Positions 7,525 to 15,384 of a stretch of DNA of 25,114 nt are shown one piece after another. The notes below the pieces were generated by a model. The model saw nothing but the letters and a program-made list of their open reading frames with translations, searched no databases and was not told the DNA's origin. Numbering within the stretch: the stretch's first letter is position 1; each line of letters starts with the position of its first letter. The stretch is from a virus, in the IMG/VR virus record IMGVR_UViG_3300012516_000929, positions 1 to 25,114 of that record. One strand, written 5' to 3'. The position numbers and the translations under genes are program-made.

Positions 7525-9536
7525 TGGAGAACCCTTGGGACAACGACCCTATCGTAGGAGCTTCTCCAGAGGCCCCTCAGGACCTCTCAGGTGGTAACCC
7601 TTGGGATAGTGACCCTGTGGTGGAACCTGCGGCTCCTGAGGCCCCTACAGAGGAACCTGCTGATGAGGCTACTGTCATGGGTTTCCTTACGGATGCTTAT
7701 GACTCCATTAAGGACATGACTGTAGATGATGTAAAGAAGTACCTCAATGAGAATGGTGAACTACCAGGAGGAATTGGTGGTGCTGTAGCTGGCGGTATCT
7801 TAGGTTTCCTAACGCCTCTCCCAGGTGGGGCTTTAGTAGGCTCTATCCTTGGGGGTGCTGCAGGGTCCAGTGGTGGGTCTTTGTATTCTGATGTAGCCAC
7901 TGGTAATGATCTAGACTTCACTCAGGCCTTGAAGGAAGGTGCTATCTCTCTTGGTATGGATGTAGCTACATTAGGCCTAGGGAAGTTTGTAGGTAAACCT
8001 GCATGGGCTGCACTTAAGGCCCGTTGGGCCGCAGGGGAACCTGCTGAGAACCTTGTTAAACAATTGGCCTCTGGTCAAGCTGCGGACTTTGGTACTGATG
8101 CAGCACGTATGCAGTCCCAAGACCTACTTCAGGACCAAGGGCTGTCTTTGACCCCCTTCCAAGTAGGTGTCACTGATGCATGGTCAACTGTACGAGAGAA
8201 CCTAGCACGTACTGGTATCTTCTCTCAGAACGTATTTAAACAAAATGAAGAAGCTATTGCTGGTCTCGTTAAGGATGATATTAACAAACTCTTAGGTCCT
8301 ACTGTGGGACTGTCTCCTGATGATATTGGTAGAGGGATTAATGAAGCACTTAACCAAGGCCGTCAGGTTATGAATGCAGAGTATGGAGTTAAGTTAGGTG
8401 AAATAGCAGCTAAGTTGTCTAACAACATGGTTGACCTTAAGCCTCTTAAGTCCGCTATTGGGAACTTTGAGAAGGCTAATGTAGATGCCCTTGGTAACTC
8501 TGTTCTTAATAATAAGACTCAGTCAGTTATTAAGGAGCTTACGGACCTAATGGGTGATACTAGTCAAGCCCCTGCTAACTTTTTATTGGACTTTGATAAG
8601 GCCTTAGGTAAGAAGATTAACGAAGTATCAAACTTTGACACTGCTGCATTTGATCCTGTTACAGCAAGAGAGCTAACCAACTTATCTAAACGAGTTAAGG
8701 TACGTATTCGTAGTGAAATCACGAAGGTTAGTCAGGTATCAGGTAGAGATTATAGAGCTTTACAAAAAGGATTTAGTCAAGACGTTACTACTATGTTCCC
8801 TGATATCAATGCTAATTTTATTCGAGGTGCTAATAAACAAACTTATGCAGCCATTGGTAATATCTTTAATGTAGGGGATAAAGTAGAGAACATCATGGCT
8901 ATGATGAAGTCTATCGACAAGGCCTACGCTAAGATACCTGCAGGTGATGTATCTAAGCTGTCCTTTAGAACCGCTGATGAAGCTAAGGAAGTCATTAGAC
9001 GTTCCTATGTAGAGAAGCAATTAGGTAGTCTGTCTGCTGATACTTTGGACCCTAAGGCATTCCTAAAGGAAGCTAAGGCCCTTGTGGACCCTGCACACGC
9101 TAAGAAGGTCAGAGCTATCTTAGGTCCTAACTACGGGAACTATAAGAAGCTTGTGAACGTGATGGCCTCTGCAGGTACACGTCCTGAGTCAGGTCTTGCT
9201 ACGTTGTTTATGCGTGGGAAGGAATATGGTACCCTTACGGGCCTTGGGGTAGGTGCTGCTGCTGGTATTGTTAATGTAGGTACCGCTGCAATGTCTGCAG
9301 GGGCGATCCTTGGTGGTCCTGTGTTCCTTGCAAGGGCTGCTACAAACCCTAAGTACGTAGCTAAACTCATTGAAATTGACAAGATGGGTGCCAAAGGGGC
9401 CTCTATGGAGAAGATCGTAGAGCAATCAACAGTATTGATTAATAAAGTTGTGGATAACATGGTCGCTGATGGATTAGATGAAGCGGAAATCATTGAATCT
9501 CTAACAGGGAGTATCTTTGGCAATGGCCAAGAGTAA
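7524..9536 (+). CDS. Large putative internal virion protein with NPWD repeats and a glycine-zipper membrane segment
   Basis: This 670-residue protein is the largest in the late operon. The N-terminus holds two copies of an Asn-Pro-Trp-Asp-x-Asp-Pro motif (residues 3-9 and 25-31), each followed by an acidic Pro/Ala-rich spacer. Residues about 82-120 form a Gly/Ala-rich hydrophobic region like a glycine zipper, and a second one lies at about 570-605. The middle is long helical sequence. Such proteins in podoviruses are ejected and help form the channel through the host envelope. No lytic transglycosylase motif was seen. The start is a TAATG overlap; its end overlaps the next gene by 14 nt. Function is inferred. 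Confidence 0.62.
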   Translation: MENPWDNDPIVGASPEAPQDLSGGNPWDSDPVVEPAAPEAPTEEPADEATVMGFLTDAYDSIKDMTVDDVKKYLNENGELPGGIGGAVAGGILGFLTPLPGGALVGSILGGAAGSSGGSLYSDVATGNDLDFTQALKEGAISLGMDVATLGLGKFVGKPAWAALKARWAAGEPAENLVKQLASGQAADFGTDAARMQSQDLLQDQGLSLTPFQVGVTDAWSTVRENLARTGIFSQNVFKQNEEAIAGLVKDDINKLLGPTVGLSPDDIGRGINEALNQGRQVMNAEYGVKLGEIAAKLSNNMVDLKPLKSAIGNFEKANVDALGNSVLNNKTQSVIKELTDLMGDTSQAPANFLLDFDKALGKKINEVSNFDTAAFDPVTARELTNLSKRVKVRIRSEITKVSQVSGRDYRALQKGFSQDVTTMFPDINANFIRGANKQTYAAIGNIFNVGDKVENIMAMMKSIDKAYAKIPAGDVSKLSFRTADEAKEVIRRSYVEKQLGSLSADTLDPKAFLKEAKALVDPAHAKKVRAILGPNYGNYKKLVNVMASAGTRPESGLATLFMRGKEYGTLTGLGVGAAAGIVNVGTAAMSAGAILGGPVFLARAATNPKYVAKLIEIDKMGAKGASMEKIVEQSTVLINKVVDNMVADGLDEAEIIESLTGSIFGNGQE

Positions 9537-11001
9537 ACGTAAGGACTTTGGTACCTCTACGGCTCAGTTAAACTACAAGGGCCTTTGGGACAATATGTCT
9601 GCTCTAGACAAAGCTGCACTTATGACCTCACCAATCCCTGTTGCTGGTGATATTATAGGAGGCATCGCTGACGCTAAGGCTCTCTATGATGATCCTAGCT
9701 GGACTAATGCAGGTCTGGCTGCTGCTGGTCTGCTGCCCTTTGTGCCGCCTATGGTGGCCGCTAGGAGTGTGAAGCAGGGCATGAAGGATCAGCTTAATAA
9801 GGCTGTACATCATGCGCCTAACTACATTCCCGGCTTCTATGGTGGCAACCCAGCACAACAGGCCGCTGGTGTTGCCTTTGCTTCAGGCCAAGGGGCAAAG
9901 AACATGCTTGAGGCTGCATACTCCCCTAAGGCACAAGGGCTATGGAAGGAACAAGGTGTATCCCTTACGGACCAAAAAGTAGCTCAAGAGATGATGGCTA
10001 AGATGGAAGGTACTTATAAACCTAATCTAGGAGATAAACTAGAGGCTCGTATCTCAGGTCAGTCCATCTATGATAATCCAGATAAGAAACTAATGGGGCA
10101 GATCAATCAATCCCGTCAGTTTAATACTCAGTATAACTCTCCTAGTAAATTCTATGATCAGTTAGATGGGATGGATCAGAAAGCATGGGCTGATCTAGAT
10201 GCCAAAAGCTACCAAGAGGTTATGGGTAAAGCTACTGGAATGAAACAAGACACCTTAGATACGGTCTTTAGGGCCATTAAACAGCTACAGGGTGTCTCTG
10301 ATGATGTTCCGTACCGTATGGCAGTACGTAGGCCTAACACGCAGTCCTCAGGTAACCTTCAGGCTATCTTTAAGTCCTCTGGTGGTAATGTATTTGGTGG
10401 ACAGAACATCAATGCAGTTAAGAGGGCCTTCACAGGTGGTCCTAAGAAGTCCAATAAAGAACTGGTGAACTCCTTAGAGGAACAAGGTATTAAAGTGTAC
10501 AACAAAGAAAAGGCCCTCAAAGGGGACCCTATCATTGTTCAAGGAGCTAAGAAGACTGACGCTTATGAATTAGGTGGTGCTAATTTTGTTACTGTCATTA
10601 AGAAGGATGGTACAATGACTAGCTTCATGAACGATGAACATGATCTGTTTTCACTTAAGGCCCCTATGGCAGACCGTCTGGTCGCTGTATCTACTCCAAT
10701 GCATTACGACCTATTGAACAAAGGACGTAAGAGTAAGGCAGTAGAGACATCTATGGACCTTGAGAGGGCAGAACAACAGGCAGCTAGAGAGTCTGTAGAG
10801 AAGGTAATGACTACACTCTTTGGGGCTGATCCTACAAAGAAGATGCCTAATGCCGTGATTAACAAAGCTCAATATCGCACTGGTGAGGCTTTGGCTAACC
10901 TTAAGCCGACACAAAAGGACTCAGGAGCTGTAGCTCAGAACGTCATGGCTGCTATTCTACGTGGGGGTAAACCCATAGCACGAACAGAGGATGAAGAATA
11001 A
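9523..11001 (+). CDS. Late-operon protein of unknown function, possible virion component
   Basis: The 492-residue protein begins Met-Ala-Lys-Ser-Lys-Arg-Lys. I use the ATG at 9523, which overlaps the previous gene by 14 nt and lies 11 nt after an AGGGAG; a TTG at 9517 is less likely. Residues about 35-85 are Ala/Gly/Pro-rich and moderately hydrophobic ('PIPVAGDIIGGIADA', then 'AGLAAAGLLPFVPPMVAA'), an arrangement seen in toxin-like and phage structural proteins ahead of a variable C-terminal part. The rest is hydrophilic with no recognised catalytic motif. It is the last large gene of the ejection-type operon and is joined by TAATG to the membrane protein downstream. Confidence 0.55.
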   Translation: MAKSKRKDFGTSTAQLNYKGLWDNMSALDKAALMTSPIPVAGDIIGGIADAKALYDDPSWTNAGLAAAGLLPFVPPMVAARSVKQGMKDQLNKAVHHAPNYIPGFYGGNPAQQAAGVAFASGQGAKNMLEAAYSPKAQGLWKEQGVSLTDQKVAQEMMAKMEGTYKPNLGDKLEARISGQSIYDNPDKKLMGQINQSRQFNTQYNSPSKFYDQLDGMDQKAWADLDAKSYQEVMGKATGMKQDTLDTVFRAIKQLQGVSDDVPYRMAVRRPNTQSSGNLQAIFKSSGGNVFGGQNINAVKRAFTGGPKKSNKELVNSLEEQGIKVYNKEKALKGDPIIVQGAKKTDAYELGGANFVTVIKKDGTMTSFMNDEHDLFSLKAPMADRLVAVSTPMHYDLLNKGRKSKAVETSMDLERAEQQAARESVEKVMTTLFGADPTKKMPNAVINKAQYRTGEALANLKPTQKDSGAVAQNVMAAILRGGKPIARTEDEE

Positions 11002-11456
11002 TGTTTGCAGGTATTTTAGGTGCTATAATTCGTGTATGGGATGGGAGTGGTAAATGGAGAAGTATCCTACACCCTAATGTCCTTATGGCCCTTACGATCC
11101 TAGTGACGGCCTACATGAGTCTACCCCTTCTATGGGGTCTCTTTGTAGCTGTACTAGCCTATGTAAGTTACCTCTTAGGACCCTCAAGGTTCATTAAGGA
11201 ACTAACTGGTGAGGGGTGGGAGTCTTGGTGGATGACACTTAGGTACTCAGCAGTCTTCATAGTGGCCTCAGGCCTTGCCGCAGCGTGTCCTGAGGTGTCC
11301 TTTGCCTATGGTGGACTACTAAGTATCCTAGTGGCTACCCTTGGGGGCCTTAGCTACCCTTTCGCATCACGTTATCTCCCAGACTACTTACATCCGACAC
11401 GTTGGGCTGAAGGAATGAGTGGGTTTGGTATGGTTGCTGGGGTGGCTCTTCTTTAA
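11001..11456 (+). CDS. Multi-pass membrane protein, unknown function
   Basis: The 151-residue protein has about four hydrophobic segments (about 27-45, 46-62, 82-100 and 104-126) and a hydrophobic C-terminus (about 137-151). It is the last + strand gene, linked by TAATG to the gene before it, and its stop codon overlaps the stop of the convergent - strand gene. No family was recognised. An inner-membrane role in late infection is possible, but nothing in the sequence specifies it; a holin-like or superinfection role would be guesswork. Confidence 0.55.
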   Translation: MFAGILGAIIRVWDGSGKWRSILHPNVLMALTILVTAYMSLPLLWGLFVAVLAYVSYLLGPSRFIKELTGEGWESWWMTLRYSAVFIVASGLAAACPEVSFAYGGLLSILVATLGGLSYPFASRYLPDYLHPTRWAEGMSGFGMVAGVALL

Positions 11457-11469
11457 AGGGTCTCTTTAA
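11453..11469. terminator. Weak inverted repeat between convergent operons, possible bidirectional terminator
   Basis: TTAAAG (11453-11458) and CTTTAA (11464-11469) form a 6-bp stem with a 5-nt loop, exactly where the two opposing operons meet. The stem is AT-rich, so termination here would be weak. No better hairpin with a T-run was found near the convergence. Confidence 0.2.
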
Positions 11470-11827
11470 CAGGAACAGTCACAACGGTATAATAAACTGT
11501 TCGTCTATCGTCTCCAATGACCTCTAAGACTTGCGTAAGGACACCTTTGGAGTCTTGGTACTCTAAAAGGATACCAGCTACAAAGGCCGTCTTCCCCGGT
11601 GGCATAAAGAGGATACATTCTCGCTCTTGAAAATACATACGCATTACCAAACCAGCAGCGTCAGTGTCCTGTGCGTCTATCTCTGCAAGTTTTAACATAG
11701 CTTGTTCAGTCTTACAGATATAGGCTATTGTAGTGGTATCACCCTTTTGATACGCTTGAGCGGTATTTTGACAAGCATATGTCAGAAGGGCAACAAAAGC
11801 AAACAAGATAAAATAGATCAGTTTCAT
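11453..11827 (-). CDS. Small exported protein or lipoprotein, unknown function
   Basis: The 124-residue protein begins with a typical export signal: Met-Lys, a hydrophobic core at 3-16, then Thr-Tyr-Ala-Cys at 16-19. The Cys could be lipidated, although the lipobox is imperfect (Thr at -3 where Leu is usual); cleavage by signal peptidase I is the alternative. The mature part is small and soluble with Cys at about 38 and 72. It is the last gene of the - strand operon. Its ATG overlaps by one base the stop of the thyX 3' remnant, which suggests this junction was once thyX-to-this-gene. No family was recognised. Confidence 0.55.
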   Translation of the reverse strand: MKLIYFILFAFVALLTYACQNTAQAYQKGDTTTIAYICKTEQAMLKLAEIDAQDTDAAGLVMRMYFQERECILFMPPGKTAFVAGILLEYQDSKGVLTQVLEVIGDDRRTVYYTVVTVPVKETL

Positions 11828-11985
11828 TACAATTCTCCTAAGACAGCCTCATAGCTTACAGGCCAGTGTTGTTTAACAATCTCAGCGATCATCACTGCGA
11901 TCTCTCTGGTCTCCTTTTGTGTGTCTGGCTTAAGCCGTAGCTTCAGCATATCTAAGAAGGCACCTAACGTGCCACTCCAGTTAAA
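11827..11985 (-). pseudogene. Remnant of a thyX 3' end (second, diverged copy)
   Basis: Read on the - strand from 11985, this segment encodes FNWSGTLGAF followed by about 43 residues that align without gaps to the last 50 residues of the complete ThyX at 12319. By eye about 38 of 50 residues are identical; shared blocks include DTQKETRE and HWPVSYEA. It has no start codon or N-terminal domain, is out of frame with the homing endonuclease gene that ends at 11981, and keeps its own stop (TAA, 11829-11827) in a TAATG junction with the next gene. The best reading is the original thyX 3' end, cut off when the endonuclease gene and a donor thyX 3' end were inserted. Silent differences exceed amino-acid differences, so it is not a recent duplication. 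Confidence 0.85.
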
Positions 11986-12319
11986 CTTTATTATCTAAGT
12001 ACTCCAGTATCTCGTTAATCCTCTTCTTTCTCCGCGCTGACATAAAAATGTAAATAGCTGAGAGTAGAGAATAAACATCCTTTTGTTTATTTAGCTGCCA
12101 ACGCCAACTTCTTTGGTAGTGTTTTGGTTTAGACGGGGCTTTGTTTTCATAGTAGTTTCCACCTAAATGACTCTTTAGTTTTTTAAGCACGTCAATGTCG
12201 ATAGACTCAACAGAAACTCTACAGGCGTAATGTCCTGTTCTTTTATCTAAGGATTTAGAGAAACACGCTTCGCCCTCTAACAGCCCTGCGGCCCAAGCTA
12301 TAAAGATATCGTCTGTCAT
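11981..12319 (-). CDS. LAGLIDADG-type homing endonuclease (single motif)
   Basis: The 112-residue protein carries AWAAGLLEGEACF at residues 8-20, a divergent LAGLIDADG motif with Glu17 as the likely metal-binding acid. A beta-rich core follows ('YACRVSVESIDIDVLKKL', about 31-48), then helices near the C-terminus with basic residues (SARRKKRI). With one motif it should act as a homodimer. Its ATG overlaps the thyX stop (TAATG), and its stop codon lies inside the first codons of the thyX remnant. The position, between an intact thyX and a second thyX 3' end, fits a free-standing homing gene whose target is thyX. No group I intron is needed to explain the layout. Confidence 0.85.
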   Translation of the reverse strand: MTDDIFIAWAAGLLEGEACFSKSLDKRTGHYACRVSVESIDIDVLKKLKSHLGGNYYENKAPSKPKHYQRSWRWQLNKQKDVYSLLSAIYIFMSARRKKRINEILEYLDNKV

Positions 12320-13002
12320 TACTTATCACCTACAAGAGCTTCGTAAGAAACCGGCCAATGTGTCTTTACTATTTCAGAAATCAGTGTAGCTACCTCTCTC
12401 GTTTCCTTTTGGGTATCCTCTTTTAATCGAAGATTTAACATATCACAGAAAGCCCCTAGAGTACCGCTCCAGAACCACTCAGTGTACATTGACTGAGGTA
12501 GTACCATACGTGCTTGTTCAGGACAGACACCACTATCTAAGGCATCTTTATACTCAGCTAAGGCATGTTCAGTTGAGGTGTATTGAGTGCTTGACCATGT
12601 AGGTGTCCATCCAGAGTCACTCTCACTACTCCCCTGCTTCTTATCATCAGCTCTCTTACGCCATACTTCAGGCTTATAGAACTCCGGTTCACTATCTACG
12701 TAGCGTCTACTGATTTCATTCCAAGGCATGAACTTATGTTTCACCAACTGACGTGCTACAAAGATAGGCGCTTTAACTCTGACTGTTAGGAATGAGTGAT
12801 TAAATGGACTTGTGTGCTGGTGACGTGCAAGATACTGAACAAGCTTAGTGTCTTTCTGGTTTAGATATAAGTGGCAGTCCTGTCCCTTAAACAGTGCTTC
12901 AGGGTCATCAACTTCCCAACCACTCTCCTTATCGAAGCTGACCCGTGCTGCATTGACAACAGTAAGATCGTCGCCACAGTGTTGTATGTAATCAACCTTC
13001 AT
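12319..13002 (-). CDS. thyX: FAD-dependent thymidylate synthase ThyX
   Basis: The 227-residue flavoprotein would make dTMP from dUMP using methylene-THF and NAD(P)H. The ThyX motif is at about 84-101: RQLVKHKFMPWNEISRRY, where the usual RHR is Lys88-His89-Lys90 but Asn95, Glu96, Ser98, Arg100 and Tyr101 are kept. A second conserved block with the dUMP-binding Arg is CPEQAR (160-165). Length is usual for the family. A Ser/Asp/Lys-rich insertion lies at about 117-140. Its last ~50 codons probably came in with the homing endonuclease gene that follows, because a diverged version of the same segment lies downstream. It overlaps the gene before it by 11 nt and works with RNR in the same operon. 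Confidence 0.93.
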   Translation of the reverse strand: MKVDYIQHCGDDLTVVNAARVSFDKESGWEVDDPEALFKGQDCHLYLNQKDTKLVQYLARHQHTSPFNHSFLTVRVKAPIFVARQLVKHKFMPWNEISRRYVDSEPEFYKPEVWRKRADDKKQGSSESDSGWTPTWSSTQYTSTEHALAEYKDALDSGVCPEQARMVLPQSMYTEWFWSGTLGAFCDMLNLRLKEDTQKETREVATLISEIVKTHWPVSYEALVGDK

Positions 13003-13192
13003 TAGTATCTATCCTTTCGTAGCGTACTGTTGACCTCATATCTGCTCCGTAAGCAGGGCAGACATGAATGTACTTAGGTAAGTAATGTTTATCTTCCTTC
13101 TCCCTACCTTCGCCACAGATAAAGTACAAACCTGTACGCTCTGCCATTGCATGAAGTACCATCTTTTTCCAGTCAGGTTCTTTAACTGCCAT
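12992..13192 (-). CDS. Small protein of unknown function
   Basis: The 66-residue protein is mixed in charge, with 'GLYFICGEGREKEDKHYL' (about 21-38) and a C-terminal 'YGADMRSTVRYERI'. It has two Cys (26 and 45) but no clear metal site. It overlaps the gene before it and thyX after it by 11 nt each, so it is part of the nucleotide-metabolism operon. No family was recognised. Confidence 0.5.
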   Translation of the reverse strand: MAVKEPDWKKMVLHAMAERTGLYFICGEGREKEDKHYLPKYIHVCPAYGADMRSTVRYERIDTNEG

Positions 13193-13400
13193 TAACTAAC
13201 ACCTCAAGTTCCATAATCAGCTTCATAGCTTGTGGGCCTACCCGTTCGATAATGACCCCTGCACCGTAGGGATCGTAGTAGGTATCATCGTTAGGAAACT
13301 TCACAGCGTAGCGATAACGCCCAAAGTAATCATCCAACCACTGTGCCCTTTCGATCTTTCCAGTTACAGGGTGGAATGTGTTGTCACTGAAGTTACTCAT
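13182..13400 (-). CDS. Small conserved-looking phage protein, unknown function
   Basis: The 72-residue protein reads MSNFSDNTFHPVTGK, then a 'WLDDYFGRYRYAVKFP' core (about 21-36). I chose the ATG at 13400, which gives an 8-nt overlap (ATGAGTAA) with the preceding stop; a longer frame reaching 13487 lies wholly inside that gene and is unlikely. The HP-x-TG and DYFGxxRY pattern is one I have seen in other phage hypothetical proteins, but its function is not known to me. Confidence 0.5.
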   Translation of the reverse strand: MSNFSDNTFHPVTGKIERAQWLDDYFGRYRYAVKFPNDDTYYDPYGAGVIIERVGPQAMKLIMELEVLVNGS

Positions 13401-13677
13401 CACGTTTAAGCTTTCTCTTAAGGGCCTCAAGGTAATTAGCAAAGTCAAGTGCCTCTTCAATAGCATGTTCAATCCACTCTTCAGCACTCAGGTCATCACG
13501 CATCATAGTGGTGCCATACTTCTTCATACCTTCAGCACTGCGTTGGCGTAGACGTACAATGTTAGTGGCGACTACAGGGTCCTCTTCATAGATACGACTA
13601 TAGGACTCCAAAGGATGATCTTCATTAGACAACTTATGTGCTTCATTCATAATTTCGTGGACATCTTTACCGTACAT
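13393..13677 (-). CDS. Small helical protein with MazG-like EExxD feature, unknown function
   Basis: The 94-residue, all-helical-looking protein contains 'AEGMKKYGTTM' (about 48-58) and 'WIEHAIEEALDFANYL' (68-83). The KYGTT plus W-x-x-H-x-x-E-E-x-x-D pattern occurs in phage proteins often grouped loosely with MazG-like or all-alpha NTP pyrophosphatases. The full EExxE...ExxD metal motif is not present, so catalysis is uncertain. It joins the RNR gene by TAATG and precedes thyX by two small genes, consistent with a nucleotide-related role. Confidence 0.5.
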   Translation of the reverse strand: MYGKDVHEIMNEAHKLSNEDHPLESYSRIYEEDPVVATNIVRLRQRSAEGMKKYGTTMMRDDLSAEEWIEHAIEEALDFANYLEALKRKLKRDE

Positions 13678-15374
13678 TATTCACATTCCTTTTTTCCGGT
13701 CTCAGGGTCATAGAAACATGCGGCCCCGTCAGACTCAGTTTCAATCTTATTGTCAGGCTCTACTTTATTAAGGATACCATAACGTTTACCTGACAGACGG
13801 AACGTTGTAACACCCTTAAGCTTACCTTTCCATGCTTTCATGTAGACATCTTTGAACTCATCAAAGCTTACGTTCTCACCTACGTTGATGGTCTTAGATA
13901 CAGCACTGTCAATCCACGGCTGCACTGCAATCTGCATGTTAAGGTGATCGTCTACAGTCAACTCATCAGCAGTCTTATCTTTAACACCATAGTAGTGATA
14001 AGCGTAGTCCTTTAGAGGCACAATGGTCGCACCGTTCTCAGTCTGGACAGTACGGTTCATTTCATAAGCGAACACTGGTTCAATCCCACTGCTAATGTTA
14101 TCTGCTGTGAAACTAATTGTACCAGTAGGTGCAATGGAAGTCAAGTGACTGTTACGCATACCCTGTGCAGCGATCTTAGCACGTAGGTCATCAGGAAGCT
14201 TCTTAGCGTAACCACTTGAGAGCCATTGGTCCCCATCGTACAATGGGAAGCTACCCTTCTCAACAGCCAGATCACTACTGGCGCTCACACATTCACAGGC
14301 TAGTGTCTTTACTATCTTACGAGTAAGACGAAGGCTATTGTCATCCCCGTAGCTATAACCGCACATAGTAATGGCATTAGCAAGCCCAGTAATCCCAAGA
14401 CCCATTCGACGCTTTTGTTTAGCTTCATGTTCCTGTTCCTTTAGAGGGTACTTGGTGCGATCAATAACGTTATCCATAGCACGTACTACATGAGGAATAT
14501 CTTCTTTAAACTGAGTAAAGTTAAACTTACCGTCAGCTATGTACTTGACTAGGTTGAAGGACCCAAGAAGACAGGCACCGAAAGGCGGTAGAGGCTGTTC
14601 ACCACATGGGTTAGTCGCTTCAATAACCTCACAGTAATGAAGTGGATTGTCTTCGTTGATACGATCAAGGAATAGAATACCTGGCTCTGCCCAATCCCAA
14701 GTGGACCGCATAATCTCATCCCACAACTTGGCTGCATCTAAGGTGCCATGTTGTTGTCCATTGAACTGAAGGGTGAACGGTTTACCTGTTTGAACACAAC
14801 TCATGAACTCATCAGTAACGCCTACAGAGACATTAAAATTAGTCAACTGGTTCTCATTACGTTTAGCACGGATAAACTCCTCAATGTCAGGGTGGTCTAC
14901 TCTAAGGACTCCCATTTGCGCTCCACGGCGCTGACCTGAGCTTGCAATCGTTCCGCAAACAGCGTCAAAAATCCGCATAAAAGAAACAGGTCCGCTGGCA
15001 GTAGAACCAAGGGAGACAATGCGATCACCAGAGGGACGAATACGGCTAAAATCATAACCAATACCACCGCCTCGACGCATCGTTTCAGCAGCTTGAGAAG
15101 CAGCAGACATGATCGAATCCATACTGTCTTCAACTTGCCCCGATACGAAACAGTTGTAGGCGGTAACATTTCGTGGAGACCCCATAGCGGATTGTACTCT
15201 CCCTGCGCCCATGAATCGTTGTTCAAGGAAGATTTGCTTGAGGACCTTACGGTGTCCTTCGTTGTCTGACATGGCTGCGGCATTACGTTCACATCCTTCT
15301 TCAAAACTTTCATTAGGCAGTCGATACTTACGTGCGTGTAGATCACTGCATTCTTTAACTTTAGGTCCGTACAT
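13677..15374 (-). CDS. nrdJ: Adenosylcobalamin-dependent (class II) ribonucleotide reductase
   Basis: The 565-residue enzyme would reduce ribonucleotides to deoxyribonucleotides using a B12-derived radical. NPCGE at 255-259 carries the thiyl-radical Cys257 and the catalytic Asn/Glu. Cys75 (AYNCF) and Cys268 form the likely redox pair; the 11-residue distance from Cys257 to Cys268 matches class II NrdJ. A PTGTIS phosphate-binding block is at 416-421 and NISSGIEPVFA at 426-436. Cys553 and Cys564 at the end would shuttle electrons from thioredoxin or glutaredoxin. There is no N-terminal ATP-cone, so overall-activity regulation is probably absent. The start follows an AAGGAG site. The host must take up or make cobalamin for it to work. 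Confidence 0.93.
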   Translation of the reverse strand: MYGPKVKECSDLHARKYRLPNESFEEGCERNAAAMSDNEGHRKVLKQIFLEQRFMGAGRVQSAMGSPRNVTAYNCFVSGQVEDSMDSIMSAASQAAETMRRGGGIGYDFSRIRPSGDRIVSLGSTASGPVSFMRIFDAVCGTIASSGQRRGAQMGVLRVDHPDIEEFIRAKRNENQLTNFNVSVGVTDEFMSCVQTGKPFTLQFNGQQHGTLDAAKLWDEIMRSTWDWAEPGILFLDRINEDNPLHYCEVIEATNPCGEQPLPPFGACLLGSFNLVKYIADGKFNFTQFKEDIPHVVRAMDNVIDRTKYPLKEQEHEAKQKRRMGLGITGLANAITMCGYSYGDDNSLRLTRKIVKTLACECVSASSDLAVEKGSFPLYDGDQWLSSGYAKKLPDDLRAKIAAQGMRNSHLTSIAPTGTISFTADNISSGIEPVFAYEMNRTVQTENGATIVPLKDYAYHYYGVKDKTADELTVDDHLNMQIAVQPWIDSAVSKTINVGENVSFDEFKDVYMKAWKGKLKGVTTFRLSGKRYGILNKVEPDNKIETESDGAACFYDPETGKKECE

Positions 15375-15384
15375 AGGTAACTCC

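Noticed and set aside
9517-9522. TTG start two codons before the ATG at 9523
   Set aside because: ATG is preferred; the Shine-Dalgarno AGGGAG suits either, and the 14-nt overlap from 9523 matches another junction in the genome.
11827-13002. Group I intron or intein interrupting thyX
   Set aside because: The upstream thyX is complete with its own C-terminus and stop; an intron or intein would leave split exons, not two versions of the 3' end. The endonuclease has its own start.
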